Made by a program: the position numbers and the translations under genes
Shown: piece by piece, positions 1 through 9,646 of the stretch
Position numbering within the stretch: position 1 is the stretch's first letter
Layout of the letters: the number at the start of each line of letters is the position of its first letter
The notes under the pieces: model-generated
What the model saw: the letters and a program-made list of their open reading frames with translations, nothing else
Database searches by the model: none
Told to the model about the DNA's origin: nothing
Assembly (NCBI RefSeq): GCF_003814875.1
Contig: NZ_RKQF01000001.1
Location: 9,610,001 to 9,674,000, forward strand
Origin: Streptomyces sp. Ag109_O5-1
GTDB taxonomy: Bacteria; Actinomycetota; Actinomycetes; Streptomycetales; Streptomycetaceae
Reading direction: 5' to 3'
DNA: 64,000 nt

Positions 1-2044
1 GCGTGTCGTACCAGCGCCCCCGGGGCAGCTGCACCGCACGCCGGTCGGCGCCCGGATCCAGCACCGGCGCCACCAGCAGAGCGTCGCCCAGCAGGAACGC
101 GTCCTCGCAGTCGCGCAGCGCCCGGTCCTCGGGAGCTCCCCACCACAGAGGGCGCACATAGGGCGCGCCGGTCCGCCTCGCCAGATGCGCCAGCGTCATG
201 AAGTACGGCAGCAGGCGCCTGCGTTCGAGGAGCGCCACGCGCGCGTGCTCCAGCACCTCGGGTCCGAACTCCCACGGTTCCCGGCGCCCCGCACGCATGC
301 TCGCATGCGTGCGGAACAGCGGCAGGTAGGCGCCGAGCTGGAACCAGCGCAGAAACAGCTCGGGCGACGGACTCCCGTCGAACCCGCCCACGTCCGGCCC
401 GGAGTAGGGCACCCCGCACAGCCCGAGTCCCAGCACCAGCGACAGGGACGCGCGCAGCCCCGGCCAGCCGGTGGCGACGTCACCGGACCAGGTGCCCCCG
501 TAGCGCTGCTGGCCGGCCCAGCCGGAGCGCGAGAACAGGAACGGCCGCTCCTTGGGAGCCAGTTCGCGCAGGCCCTCGTAGGCCGCCTGCGCCATGCACA
601 GCGCGTAGACGTTGTGCGCCTCCCGGTGGTCGCCGCCGCGGCCCTCCAGGTGGTGCCGGGCCGAGCGCGGCAATGTGGACTCGCCGAAGGCGTTGAAGGA
701 CGTCGGTTCGTTCATGTCGTGCCAGAACCCGGCGAAGCCCTCGTCGAGCCGCTCCTCGTACAGCCCGCCCCACCACGCACGCACGCGCGCGTGCGTGAAG
801 TCGGGGAAGACCGACTCACCGGGCCAGACCACACCCTCCACCGTCCGCCCCGACTGGTCGCGCACGAAAGCGTCGATGGCCGTCCCGGCGTCGTGGACCG
901 CGTTGCCCGGTTCGGCCTTCACCGCCGGGTCGACGATCGACACCAGCCGGATCCCCTCCCGCCGCAATTCCTCCGCCAGCGTCGGCAGCTTCGGGAAGCG
1001 CTCGTGGTCGACGGTGAACACCTGATGGGCGTCGTAGTGGTCGATGTCCAGATGGACGGCGTCCAGCGGCAGACCGCGCTCCTGATAGCCGGCGACGATC
1101 CGACGGACCTCCTGCTCGCTGCCGAAGCCCCAGCGCGCGTGGTGGTGGCCGAGCGCCCAGGCCGGCGGCAGCGCGGGCGCGCCGGTGAGCGAGGCCCAGG
1201 TGTGCAGCACGCGCGCGGGGGTGCCCACCATCACCCAGCACCGCAGCGGACCGCCGTCCATGCGCAGTTCGCACCGCCCGGTCCGGTCATGGCCGGAACC
1301 GGCTCCCTCCTCGCCCTCCCGGAGGGTCACCGTCCCGTCCCACGAGGAGTCGTGGAACACCAGATGCGTGGCCGCGTCCGCGACCACCAGTTGCACGGGC
1401 ATGGTGAGGTACAGCGGATCGTCGCCAGGCCCGAAGGCATGCCCGGGATCGGTGTTCCACAGCCGGTACGTCCCGTCACGCAGCCGCGGCCCCGAGGCAC
1501 GCCCCCCGAGACCGAAGAACCGGGCGTCCGCGGCCACCTCCGAGCGCTGCACCCAGCGCGCCGTACCCCCGCCCACCGGCTCCCACCACCGGGGCGGCAG
1601 ATCACGGCGCAGCAGCACGCCACCGGGCGTGCACACCTCCACCGCCCCGTGCCGCGAGACGCTGACCGTCACCCGCTCCGCCACGACCCGCCAGCCGCCG
1701 TCCGTGTCCGGCTCCAGGACCGCCCGCGGATCCGGCTCCGGACAGCGGCCCGCCAGTGCGTACGACGGCTCGGGACCGGCCCCGTCCCAGCCCCAGAAGA
1801 CCGCCCCGTTCACGGCGACCATGATCCGTAGCTCGGACCGGCCGAAGCGGATCACACCGCCTCCCGCCCCCGGCTCCGCGTCCCGCACCGGCCCCGGCAC
1901 CCGGGCGCGCTCGGCCCCCCGCGCGGGCAGCCCGGCAGCATCGATCCGCCTCATGCGCCACGCCGCCCGTACGGTACGCAACCCCTGAGCCGCCTTCCTC
2001 GAACCGACCACTCTCACCGAACGCACCAGGTCACGACCGTCCAT
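1..2044 (-). CDS. Glycoside hydrolase family 31 (alpha-glucosidase/alpha-xylosidase type), 3' end beyond window
   Basis: Retaining alpha-glycosidase that removes terminal alpha-linked glucose or xylose. The minus-strand frame stays open from ATG 2044 to the window edge, about 680 residues visible. The family nucleophile motif WHDMNEP lies near residue 440, and the acid/base region GGTWSGD and the sugar-site motif GHHHARWGFGSEQE are present. ATG 2044 was chosen because GGGTGAG precedes it; the first 60 or so residues are poorly conserved in character, so an internal ATG is possible. No signal peptide is seen, so it is probably cytoplasmic. It diverges from the acetoacetyl-CoA synthetase gene. 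Substrate cannot be fixed from sequence alone. Confidence 0.88.
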   Translation of the reverse strand, partial: MDGRDLVRSVRVVGSRKAAQGLRTVRAAWRMRRIDAAGLPARGAERARVPGPVRDAEPGAGGGVIRFGRSELRIMVAVNGAVFWGWDGAGPEPSYALAGRCPEPDPRAVLEPDTDGGWRVVAERVTVSVSRHGAVEVCTPGGVLLRRDLPPRWWEPVGGGTARWVQRSEVAADARFFGLGGRASGPRLRDGTYRLWNTDPGHAFGPGDDPLYLTMPVQLVVADAATHLVFHDSSWDGTVTLREGEEGAGSGHDRTGRCELRMDGGPLRCWVMVGTPARVLHTWASLTGAPALPPAWALGHHHARWGFGSEQEVRRIVAGYQERGLPLDAVHLDIDHYDAHQVFTVDHERFPKLPTLAEELRREGIRLVSIVDPAVKAEPGNAVHDAGTAIDAFVRDQSGRTVEGVVWPGESVFPDFTHARVRAWWGGLYEERLDEGFAGFWHDMNEPTSFNAFGESTLPRSARHHLEGRGGDHREAHNVYALCMAQAAYEGLRELAPKERPFLFSRSGWAGQQRYGGTWSGDVATGWPGLRASLSLVLGLGLCGVPYSGPDVGGFDGSPSPELFLRWFQLGAYLPLFRTHASMRAGRREPWEFGPEVLEHARVALLERRRLLPYFMTLAHLARRTGAPYVRPLWWGAPEDRALRDCEDAFLLGDALLVAPVLDPGADRRAVQLPRGRWYDT

Positions 2045-2080
2045 ACTGCTCACCCTGCCACTCGGCGCTCCACACACGCG

Positions 2081-2100
2081 TGCCGTTCAACTGCCGTTCA
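2081..2100. promoter_or_regulatory. 11-bp-spaced direct repeat TGCCGTTCA in a divergent promoter region
   Basis: TGCCGTTCA occurs at 2081-2089 and again at 2092-2100, one helical turn apart, between the divergent GH31 and acetoacetyl-CoA synthetase genes. It could be a regulator site; no known box was matched. Confidence 0.3.
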
Positions 2101-2257
2101 CCCGTGCCGGGACCACATCTTCACGACACGGACTATGTGGAGCGCTCCCTGGTGTAGAAGTCGATCACATGGCATCGTCCCTGTCAGCCTCGTCACGCGC
2201 ACACCCCAGCCCGTGCGCGAGAGACGCACACCAGCGCAGAAGCCCGGGAGCCGCCCC

Positions 2258-4225
2258 ATGTCGACCGCGAACCCCCAGCCGCTCTGGCGACCCGATCCGG
2301 AAAGGATCGCCCAGGCGCACATCACCGAGTTCCAGTCCTGGGCGGCAGAACACCACGGAGCACCCGCCGACGGCGGGTACCCGGCCCTGCACCGCTGGTC
2401 CGTCGACCATCTGGACACGTTCTGGAAAGCCGTCACGGAATTCTTCGACGTACGGTTCTCGACGCCCTACGCGCGCGTGCTCGGCGACCGCTCCATGCCC
2501 GGCGCTGAGTGGTTCCCCGGGGCACGGCTGAACTACGCCGAGCACGCCCTGCGCGCCGCCGCCACCCGCGCGGACGAACCCGCGCTCCTGTACGTCGACG
2601 AGACCCACGAACCCAGCCCGGTCACCTGGGCCGAACTCCGCCGTCAGGTCGGCTCCCTGGCCGCCGAACTCCGCGCCCTCGGCGTCCGCCCGGGCGATCG
2701 CGTCAGCGGCTACCTCCCGAACATCCCCCAGGCCGTCGTCGCCCTCCTCGCCACCGCAGCCGTGGGCGCCGTCTGGACCTCCTGCGCCCCCGACTTCGGC
2801 GCCCGCAGCGTCCTGGACCGCTTCCAGCAGGTCGAACCGGTCGTCCTGTTCACGGTCGACGGCTACAGCTACGGCGGCAAGGAGCACGACCGCCGCGAGA
2901 TCGTCGCCGAACTCCGCCGCGAACTGCCCACCCTGCGTGCCGTCGTCCACATCCCGTTGCTGGGCACCCCGGCCCCCGAGGGCGCCCTGGAATGGTCGGC
3001 CCTGACCGCCGCCGACACCGAACCCGCATTTGAACAGGTCCCGTTCGACCATCCCCTCTGGGTGCTCTACTCCTCCGGCACCACCGGGCTGCCCAAGGCC
3101 ATCGTCCAGTCCCAGGGCGGCATCCTGGTCGAACACCTCAAACAGCTCGGCCTGCACTGCGACCTGGGCCCCGAGGACCGCTTCTTCTGGTACACCTCGA
3201 CCGGCTGGATGATGTGGAACTTCCTCGTCTCCGGCCTTCTCACGGGCACCACGATCGTCCTGTACGACGGCAGCCCCGGCCACCCCGACATCAGCGCCCA
3301 GTGGCGCGTCGCCGAACGTACCGGAGCCACCCTCTACGGCACCTCCGCCGCGTACGTGATGGCCTGCCGGAAGGCCGGCGTGCACCCCTCCCGCGACTTC
3401 GACCTCTCGTCGGTGCAGTGCGTCGCCACCACCGGCTCGCCGCTGCCCCCCGACGGCTTCCGCTGGCTGCACGACGAGGTCCGTGACGACCTCTGGATCG
3501 CCTCCGTCAGCGGCGGCACCGACGTGTGCTCCTGCTTCGCGGGCGCCGTACCCACCCTCCCGGTCCACAGCGGCGAACTGCAGGCGCCCGGCCTCGGCAC
3601 CGACCTCCAGTCCTGGGACCCCAGCGGCAAACCCGTCGTCGACGAGGTCGGCGAACTGGTCGTCACCAACCCCATGCCCTCGATGCCGATCCACTTCTGG
3701 AACGACCCCGACGGCAGCCGCTACCACGACAGCTACTTCGACATGTACCCCGGCGTGTGGCGGCACGGTGACTGGATCACCGTCACCTCGCGCGGCTCGG
3801 TGATCATCCACGGCCGTTCCGACTCCACGCTCAACCGCCAGGGCGTACGGATGGGCTCGGCCGACATCTACGAGGTCGTCGAACGCCTGCCCGAGATCAA
3901 GGAATCCCTCGTCATCGGCATCGAACAGCCCGACGGCGGCTACTGGATGCCCCTGTTCGTCCAGCTCGCCCCGGGCGCGGTCCTCGACGACGCCCTGTTG
4001 AACCGCATCAAGCAGGCCATCCGCCAGCAGCTCTCGCCGCGACACGTCCCCGACGAGATCATCGAGGTCCCCGGCGTCCCGCACACCCTCACCGGCAAGC
4101 GCATCGAGGTCCCGGTCAAGCGCCTGCTGCAGGGCACACCCCTGGAGAAGGCCGTCAACCCAGGATCCATCGACAACCTCGGCCTGCTGAGCTTCTACGA
4201 GGACCTGGCCCGCAAGCGCGGCTGA
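2258..4225 (+). CDS. Acetoacetyl-CoA synthetase (acetoacetate-CoA ligase)
   Basis: Cytoplasmic AMP-forming ligase that activates acetoacetate to acetoacetyl-CoA, feeding ketone-body carbon into central or polyketide metabolism. 655 residues, the usual length for the family (about 650). The N-terminal WRPDPERI block and the AMP-binding loop YSSGTTGLPKAI (about residue 270) are visible, as is the C-terminal HVPDEIIEVPGVPHTLTGKRIEVPVK, with the catalytic Lys in TGKRIEVPVK. ATG 2258 was preferred to an upstream in-frame start at 2135, which would add 41 residues of non-conserved character; the upstream GGGAG is a modest ribosome site. Convergent with the MocR gene. Confidence 0.93.
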   Translation: MSTANPQPLWRPDPERIAQAHITEFQSWAAEHHGAPADGGYPALHRWSVDHLDTFWKAVTEFFDVRFSTPYARVLGDRSMPGAEWFPGARLNYAEHALRAAATRADEPALLYVDETHEPSPVTWAELRRQVGSLAAELRALGVRPGDRVSGYLPNIPQAVVALLATAAVGAVWTSCAPDFGARSVLDRFQQVEPVVLFTVDGYSYGGKEHDRREIVAELRRELPTLRAVVHIPLLGTPAPEGALEWSALTAADTEPAFEQVPFDHPLWVLYSSGTTGLPKAIVQSQGGILVEHLKQLGLHCDLGPEDRFFWYTSTGWMMWNFLVSGLLTGTTIVLYDGSPGHPDISAQWRVAERTGATLYGTSAAYVMACRKAGVHPSRDFDLSSVQCVATTGSPLPPDGFRWLHDEVRDDLWIASVSGGTDVCSCFAGAVPTLPVHSGELQAPGLGTDLQSWDPSGKPVVDEVGELVVTNPMPSMPIHFWNDPDGSRYHDSYFDMYPGVWRHGDWITVTSRGSVIIHGRSDSTLNRQGVRMGSADIYEVVERLPEIKESLVIGIEQPDGGYWMPLFVQLAPGAVLDDALLNRIKQAIRQQLSPRHVPDEIIEVPGVPHTLTGKRIEVPVKRLLQGTPLEKAVNPGSIDNLGLLSFYEDLARKRG

Positions 4226-4243
4226 CCTTCCCGGCGGGCCCGC

Positions 4244-5563
4244 TCACCCTCCATAGGTGGCCTCGGACTCACCCAGCACGGCGGCGAAGTCCGAGGCCAG
4301 CCGCACCGCCTCGGCCGGCTCAAGACCGGAGATCGAGATCCGGACGCCCGGTCCCGCCGACAGCCGGAACCGGGCCCCGGACGCCACCCACCAGCCGTAC
4401 GACCGCAGGCCGTTCACCACGGCCGACTCGTCCCGCACCGGCACCCACAGGTTCATCCCGCTGGCACCGTGCGAGACGATCCCATACCCGGCCAGTTCGC
4501 CGGCCAGCGTCTCCCGGCGCAGTGTGTACGCCGCACGCGCGCGTGCCACCAACGCGCGCGTGTCCTCGTCCGTCATCAGCGCGAGCACGGTCTCCTGCAA
4601 CAGGTGACTGACCCAGCCCGACGTCAGGAGCAGCAGCCCGTCATGGCGCGCGAGCGTCGTCGCGTCACAGGCGGCCGCCGCCCACCGCAGGTCGGTCCCC
4701 AGGAACTTGCTCACCGTCCGCACATGCACCCAGCGCGCCAACCCCGCACCGGTCAGCGAGTGCAGCGGAACGTCGGTCACCGAGGAGGCGTGATCGTCCT
4801 CGATCACCAGGACCTCGGGTTCCTCCCGCAGCACCTCGGCCAACGCGTCCCGGCGGGCCGCGGAGAAGCAGCCGCCGTACGGATTCTGCGCCCGAGGGCT
4901 GTACACCACAGCCCGCACACCCGCGCGCAGCGCGGAACGCAGGGCCTCCGGACGAATCCCCTCGTCGTCCACGGCGACCGGCACGATCCGCAGCCCCAAC
5001 GCCGGGACGAGGTCGAGCAGATGGTGGTAGCCGGGGTCCTCCATGGCGACGGCGTCCCCGGGCCGCAACTCCACGGAGAGCAGCCGGCCGACCAGATCCA
5101 GAGCCCCGTGCGCGAACGTCACATGCTCCACCGGCACGCCGTCCGGCCGCAGCCAGTCGCGTACGGCCTCCTCGAGGCGCGCGAGCCGGGGCGCCGAACG
5201 ATGTGAGCGGACGCCTGGGGAGAGCCGGGAGGGCGGCACCAGGCCGGGCAGCAGGGCGGGGTCGGGATGCCCGTCGGCCAGATCGCGGAGCCCCTCCGGA
5301 ACCCTGGCCGGCCGCCGTGACGCCACGGCCGGAACCGGGGCCACCACGGTGCCGCCCCGCCCGCGCGTGACGACGATCCCGCGCCGCCGCAGTTCCTTGT
5401 ACGCCGTCGCGACCGTGCCAGGACTCACCCCCAGCTCGTCCGCGAGCCGCCGCACCGGCGGCAGCGCCTCCTCAGGGGCCAACCCGCCCTCCGCCACGCC
5501 CTTTTCGACGGACGTGGCAATCCCCTTGGCCGTCGTACCAGTGATCCCATATTGTGTTACCAC
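4244..5563 (-). CDS. MocR/PdxR-like GntR-family regulator with aminotransferase-fold domain
   Basis: Transcription factor of 439 residues with an N-terminal winged helix (about 20-75; ALPPVRRLADELGVSPGTVA) joined to a class I aminotransferase-like domain. The PLP lysine is probably K286 in TVSKFLG. Such proteins use PLP or an amino-compound adduct as effector and usually control the divergent gene. Here that is an MFS transporter, only about 45 bp away. Start is GTG 5563. The gap carries an inverted repeat likely to be its operator. The effector is unknown. Confidence 0.9.
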   Translation of the reverse strand: MVTQYGITGTTAKGIATSVEKGVAEGGLAPEEALPPVRRLADELGVSPGTVATAYKELRRRGIVVTRGRGGTVVAPVPAVASRRPARVPEGLRDLADGHPDPALLPGLVPPSRLSPGVRSHRSAPRLARLEEAVRDWLRPDGVPVEHVTFAHGALDLVGRLLSVELRPGDAVAMEDPGYHHLLDLVPALGLRIVPVAVDDEGIRPEALRSALRAGVRAVVYSPRAQNPYGGCFSAARRDALAEVLREEPEVLVIEDDHASSVTDVPLHSLTGAGLARWVHVRTVSKFLGTDLRWAAAACDATTLARHDGLLLLTSGWVSHLLQETVLALMTDEDTRALVARARAAYTLRRETLAGELAGYGIVSHGASGMNLWVPVRDESAVVNGLRSYGWWVASGARFRLSAGPGVRISISGLEPAEAVRLASDFAAVLGESEATYGG

Positions 5564-5572
5564 GTTGGCAAG

Positions 5573-5588
5573 TATGTATCACTACATA
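5573..5588. promoter_or_regulatory. Inverted repeat TATGTA-N4-TACATA between the MocR gene and the MFS gene
   Basis: Perfect 6-bp arms (5573-5578 and 5583-5588) around TCAC, in an AT-rich patch of a high-GC chromosome. It sits in the shared promoter region, 20 bp upstream of the MFS start at 5609. This is where a MocR regulator would be expected to bind; the assignment is inference. Confidence 0.5.
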
Positions 5589-5608
5589 AGTTCCGACAAG
5601 GGGGAGCA

Positions 5609-6883
5609 GTGAAAGCGAAGCCCGGTGCGACCGCACGGCCCCGCCGCATACCCGGAGGCCGCGATGGACGCAGAATGCTCGCCATCGCCCTCGTCGACCG
5701 CATCGGCAGCGGCCTGTGGGCATCGGTCTCGGTCCTCTACTTCACCTACGTCTCCGGCCTCTCCCTCGCGGAGGTCGGCACCCTCGTCGCCGTATCGGGC
5801 GCCATCGGCATCGGGGGAGCCCCGCTGGGTGGCCGTCTCGCCGACCGGCTGCCCCTCACTCGCGTCCTGGCCGCACTCCAACTCGTCCGTGCCGTCGCCT
5901 CCTTCACCCTGCTCACCACCGACAACTACGCTCTGCTGCTCGCCGTCTCGGCCGTCGGCGCCCTCGGAGACCGCGCCGCCAACGTCTTCACGAAGCTCTA
6001 CGCCACGCGCATCGCGGGACCCGACCGCGTCCGCTACCAGGCCTTCAACCGCACCGTCGCCAACGCGGGCTGGGCCCTGGGCGGCCTCGCCGCCGCGGCG
6101 GCCCTCGCCCTGGACACCACCACGGCCTACCGCTGGCTCCTGGCCGGCGACGCCCTCTCCTTCATCGCGGCCGCACTTCTCACCCTGCGCTGCGGCGAAC
6201 CCCCGTCGCCCTCACGGGTCGTGGCCGGCTCGAAGGCCGAGCCCAGGACCGCGAAGCCGGCCAACCCCTGGCGCGACCGCACCTACCTGGCATACGTCGC
6301 GACCGACACCGTCCTCTTCCTCGACGACGCCGTCTTCAAGGTCGGCCTCCCGCTCTGGATCGCCCACAGCGACCAGGTACCCCACGGCCTCGCACCCCTG
6401 CTGATGGTCCTCAACAACGTGATGGTGGTGGCACTCCAGGTCCCCCTGGCCCGCTTCGGCACCACCAGCGAAGCCGCCCGCCGACTCCTCGTCCCGCTCT
6501 CCGCCGCGTTCGCCCTGGGCGGCATCACGATGGCCCTCTCCGCCACCGGCGGAACGCTCACGGCGATCCTCCTGCTCACCGCCGCGGCCGCCGCCTTCAC
6601 CGTCGCCGAGATGCTCCACGCCACCATCTCCTGGGAACTCTCCGTCGCCCTGGCACCCGACACCGCCCAGGGCGCCTACCTCGGAGTCCACGGGCTCGCC
6701 CAGTCCGCCCAGCGCAGCGTCGGCCCACTCGCCGTCACCACAGCCATCGCCACCGGCCCGTTCGGCTGGACCGCATTCGGCACCGCCATCGCCCTGACCT
6801 GCGCAATCCAGCACCGCCTGGTCCGTGACCGGCTACCGCGAACCGCATTGTCAGTGGTGCCGGTTACTGTGAGTGAGCATTGA
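5609..6883 (+). CDS. MFS transporter, probable efflux pump
   Basis: Membrane protein of 424 residues with about 12 hydrophobic segments. The MFS loop signature between helices 2 and 3 reads GAPLGGRLADRLPLTR. GTG 5609 was chosen because GGGGGAG lies directly upstream; an in-frame start at 5552 would overlap the divergent promoter and regulator start. It is probably controlled by the adjacent MocR regulator. Substrate unknown. Confidence 0.85.
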   Translation: MKAKPGATARPRRIPGGRDGRRMLAIALVDRIGSGLWASVSVLYFTYVSGLSLAEVGTLVAVSGAIGIGGAPLGGRLADRLPLTRVLAALQLVRAVASFTLLTTDNYALLLAVSAVGALGDRAANVFTKLYATRIAGPDRVRYQAFNRTVANAGWALGGLAAAAALALDTTTAYRWLLAGDALSFIAAALLTLRCGEPPSPSRVVAGSKAEPRTAKPANPWRDRTYLAYVATDTVLFLDDAVFKVGLPLWIAHSDQVPHGLAPLLMVLNNVMVVALQVPLARFGTTSEAARRLLVPLSAAFALGGITMALSATGGTLTAILLLTAAAAAFTVAEMLHATISWELSVALAPDTAQGAYLGVHGLAQSAQRSVGPLAVTTAIATGPFGWTAFGTAIALTCAIQHRLVRDRLPRTALSVVPVTVSEH

Positions 6884-6905
6884 TCGACCGCTCACAGGGG
6901 GAACC

Positions 6906-7799
6906 ATGGCGCACATCGACCACCGGACCATGCGACGCGTCCTGCGCCGCGAAATCGCCGGCACCATCGGCCTGCTGACCGACGAACACGACTTCCGCGC
7001 CATGCGGCGCTACCGCACCTTCACCTTCGACGACCACCCCACCTACCTCCGGCAGATCGAAGCCCTCCTCAGGACCCGGGCATCGGAGGGCACCCACACC
7101 ACACTCGCCCTCTTCGACCCCGACGAATACGCCGAGTTCTGCACGGACACCGGACTCACCCCGGACGACCCCGCGAGCCGCACCCGCTTCACCGCCGAAC
7201 TCGCGGCCACCGGCGCCACCATCCCGTACGACGGCCGACCCCTCACCGACCTCGTCCCCGTCCTCGTCGACGAGGCGGTACGCCAGGCGACCTGGGAGTA
7301 CGCAGGCACCCTCCTCGCCCGTCTCGGCCCCTGCCCCACCTGCGGCGAGGACATCGGACGCGCCGCCTTCACCCGTGCCTCCCACCTCCTCACCCGCATC
7401 CTCGACACCGCCCCGCCAGGCGACCGCCACCTCGTGTGCAGCGTCTCCGGACCACCCGAAACCCTCGTCACCGTCCTCCACGCCGACCAGGGCAGTGAGG
7501 GCACCACACACCTCGACGAAGCCGAACTCCTCGAATTCACCAGCGTCCTCGCCCTCGGCCTGGCCACCCGCAGCCCCGGCGGACTCGTGATGCGCACCAG
7601 CGCTCCCGGCACCGCCGACCGCATCTACGGCTGGCGACTGCGCGGCGAGGGCCTCCTGCCCCTTACCGCGGGCGAGGTCTTCGACGCCTACTGCACCGAC
7701 GCCGAATCCGGCGACCTCATCTCCCCGGAACCCGGCGTCGACTACTGCACACCTCCCGACCTCGGAGACCAGGACACGACACCGGGCCATCACCACTGA
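6906..7799 (+). CDS. Conserved hypothetical protein
   Basis: Not recognised. 297 residues, soluble, acidic, with no membrane segment or signal peptide. A Cys pair in CPTCGED (about residue 143) could bind metal or be fortuitous. ATG 6906 follows a GGGGG-type ribosome site and starts 22 bp after the MFS stop, so the two genes may be cotranscribed. A strong hairpin follows. Codon use is typical for the genome, so it is very likely a real gene. Confidence 0.75.
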   Translation: MAHIDHRTMRRVLRREIAGTIGLLTDEHDFRAMRRYRTFTFDDHPTYLRQIEALLRTRASEGTHTTLALFDPDEYAEFCTDTGLTPDDPASRTRFTAELAATGATIPYDGRPLTDLVPVLVDEAVRQATWEYAGTLLARLGPCPTCGEDIGRAAFTRASHLLTRILDTAPPGDRHLVCSVSGPPETLVTVLHADQGSEGTTHLDEAELLEFTSVLALGLATRSPGGLVMRTSAPGTADRIYGWRLRGEGLLPLTAGEVFDAYCTDAESGDLISPEPGVDYCTPPDLGDQDTTPGHHH

Positions 7800-7804
7800 A
7801 CGCA

Positions 7805-7840
7805 CCAGGGGCGCTCCACCCACAGGTGGAGCGCCCCTGG
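7805..7840. terminator. Bidirectional hairpin terminator
   Basis: Perfect 16-bp stem (7805-7820 and 7825-7840) with a 4-nt CACA loop between the convergent hypothetical gene and ptsI. No T-run follows, which is common for Streptomyces terminators. Confidence 0.85.
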
Positions 7841-7868
7841 AAAGACAGCCTGTCGCGGCCGCGCCCGG

Positions 7869-9539
7869 CTACTCGCCGGACAGCACCGCCTGAGCCGCCG
7901 TGCGCGCCTCGTCCGCGCTGTCGGTGGCACGCGCGGCCGCGGCGGCCCGCTCGCACTGGGCCAGCGTGTACTTGGCCAGCATCGCCCGGACATAGGGAAT
8001 CGACGCCGCACCCATGGAGAGGGAGGTGACACCCAGACCCGTCAGCACACAGGCCAGCAGCGGATCGGACGCGGCCTCACCGCACACACCACAGCTCTTG
8101 CCCTCGGCCTTCGCCGCCTCCGCGGACAGCGCGACCAGGTCGAGCAGCGCGGGCTGCCACGGGTCCTGCAGCCGGGACACCGCACCCACCTGACGGTCCG
8201 CGGCGAACGTGTACTGCGCCAGGTCGTTCGTGCCCAGCGACAGGAACTCGACCTCTTGGAGGATCGAGCGCGCCCGCAGCGCGGCCGACGGAATCTCCAC
8301 CATCGCGCCGAACTTGGCCTGCAGCCCCGCCTCGCGGCAGGCGTCCGCGAACGCCTTCGCGTCGGCACGGTCCGCCACCATGGGCGCCATGACCTCAAGG
8401 TGGACAGGCAGCCCCTCGGCGGCCTTCGCCAGCGCCGTCAGCTGGGTGCGCAGCACATCCGGGTGGTCGAGCAGCGTCCGCAGGCCGCGCACGCCCAGCG
8501 CCGGGTTCGGCTCGTCCGCAGGGGTCAGGAAGTCCAGCGGTTTGTCGGCGCCCGCGTCCAGGACACGCACGACGACCCGACCCTCCGGGAACGCCTCGAG
8601 CACCTGGCGGTACGCCTCGACCTGCTTCTCCTCAGAAGGAGCGTTCTTGCTGTCGTCCAGGAACAGAAACTCGGTACGGAACAGACCGACACCCTCGGCA
8701 CCGGCCGCCACCGCCGCCGGCACATCGGCCGGTCCGCCGACGTTGGCCAGCAGCGGCACCTTGTGCCCGTCCGCGGTGACACCCGGGCCGGTCGAGGAGG
8801 CGAGCGCCGCCTTGCGCTCGGCGGCCGCGGCCTCCAGCTCGGCCTTCTTCTCCGCACTCGGGTTCACGAAGATGTCGCCGGTGCTGCCGTCGACGGCGAT
8901 CACCGTGCCCTCGGCGAGCTCACCGGCACCCGGCAGCGCCACCACGGCCGGCACACCGAGCGCCCGCGCAAGGATCGCGCTGTGACTCGTCGGCCCGCCC
9001 TCCTCGGTCACGAAACCGAGCACCAGCGTCGGGTCCAGCAGCGCCGTGTCCGCCGGCGCCAGGTCCCGAGCGACCAGCACGTACGGCTCGTCACTGTCCG
9101 GGACACCCGGCATCGGAACCCCCAGCAGGCGGGCGACGATACGATTCCGCACGTCGTCCAGGTCGGCCACCCGACCGGCCAGGTACTCACCGGCTCCGGC
9201 CAGCAGCTCGCGGTAGGCGGCGAACGCGTCGTACACGGCACGCTCTGCGGTGCTGCCGACGGCGATCCGGCGTTCCACATCGGCCATCAGCTCGGGGTCC
9301 TGGGCCATCATGGCCTGGGCCTCGAGCACCGCTTGGGCCTCGCCGCCGGCCAGGTTGCCGCGCGCCATCAGGTCGGCCGCCACGGCGTCCACGGCCTGAC
9401 GGGCGCGTCCCTGCTCCCGCTCCGCCTCTTCCGCCGGGATCTGCTTGGCCGGCGGCTCCAGCACCGCCGTTCCCATGTGCCGAACCTCGCCGATCGCCAC
9501 ACCGTGGCTCACGCCGACGCCTCGCAGCGTTGTGTCCAT
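7869..9539 (-). CDS. ptsI: PTS enzyme I (phosphoenolpyruvate-protein phosphotransferase)
   Basis: Cytoplasmic first enzyme of the sugar phosphotransferase system; it takes phosphate from PEP and passes it to HPr. 556 residues. The phosphohistidine motif GGPTSHSAILARALG puts the active His near 186. The PEP-utilising barrel has the LFRTEFLFLD motif and the C-terminal catalytic Cys in GKSCGVCGEAASD. It lies downstream of crr on the same strand, separated by about 107 bp. Expected regulation is through DasR at the dre-like site upstream of crr. Confidence 0.97.
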   Translation of the reverse strand: MDTTLRGVGVSHGVAIGEVRHMGTAVLEPPAKQIPAEEAEREQGRARQAVDAVAADLMARGNLAGGEAQAVLEAQAMMAQDPELMADVERRIAVGSTAERAVYDAFAAYRELLAGAGEYLAGRVADLDDVRNRIVARLLGVPMPGVPDSDEPYVLVARDLAPADTALLDPTLVLGFVTEEGGPTSHSAILARALGVPAVVALPGAGELAEGTVIAVDGSTGDIFVNPSAEKKAELEAAAAERKAALASSTGPGVTADGHKVPLLANVGGPADVPAAVAAGAEGVGLFRTEFLFLDDSKNAPSEEKQVEAYRQVLEAFPEGRVVVRVLDAGADKPLDFLTPADEPNPALGVRGLRTLLDHPDVLRTQLTALAKAAEGLPVHLEVMAPMVADRADAKAFADACREAGLQAKFGAMVEIPSAALRARSILQEVEFLSLGTNDLAQYTFAADRQVGAVSRLQDPWQPALLDLVALSAEAAKAEGKSCGVCGEAASDPLLACVLTGLGVTSLSMGAASIPYVRAMLAKYTLAQCERAAAAARATDSADEARTAAQAVLSGE

Positions 9540-9646
9540 CTCACCCGTCTCCGATAGTGCGGCGGGTCCCGCCGCCGCGATGGTTGTCGTGGTCGCCGCC
9601 TGCTCCGTCGTACGACGGCACGGCGGGGTCGTCAGTCGCAGACGAG

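Noticed and set aside
185..1831. Plus-strand frame of about 548 codons at the left end
   Set aside because: Antisense shadow of the GH31 gene, whose motifs are on the minus strand.
2165..4084. Long minus-strand frame opposite acetoacetyl-CoA synthetase
   Set aside because: Shadow of a clearly conserved enzyme gene.
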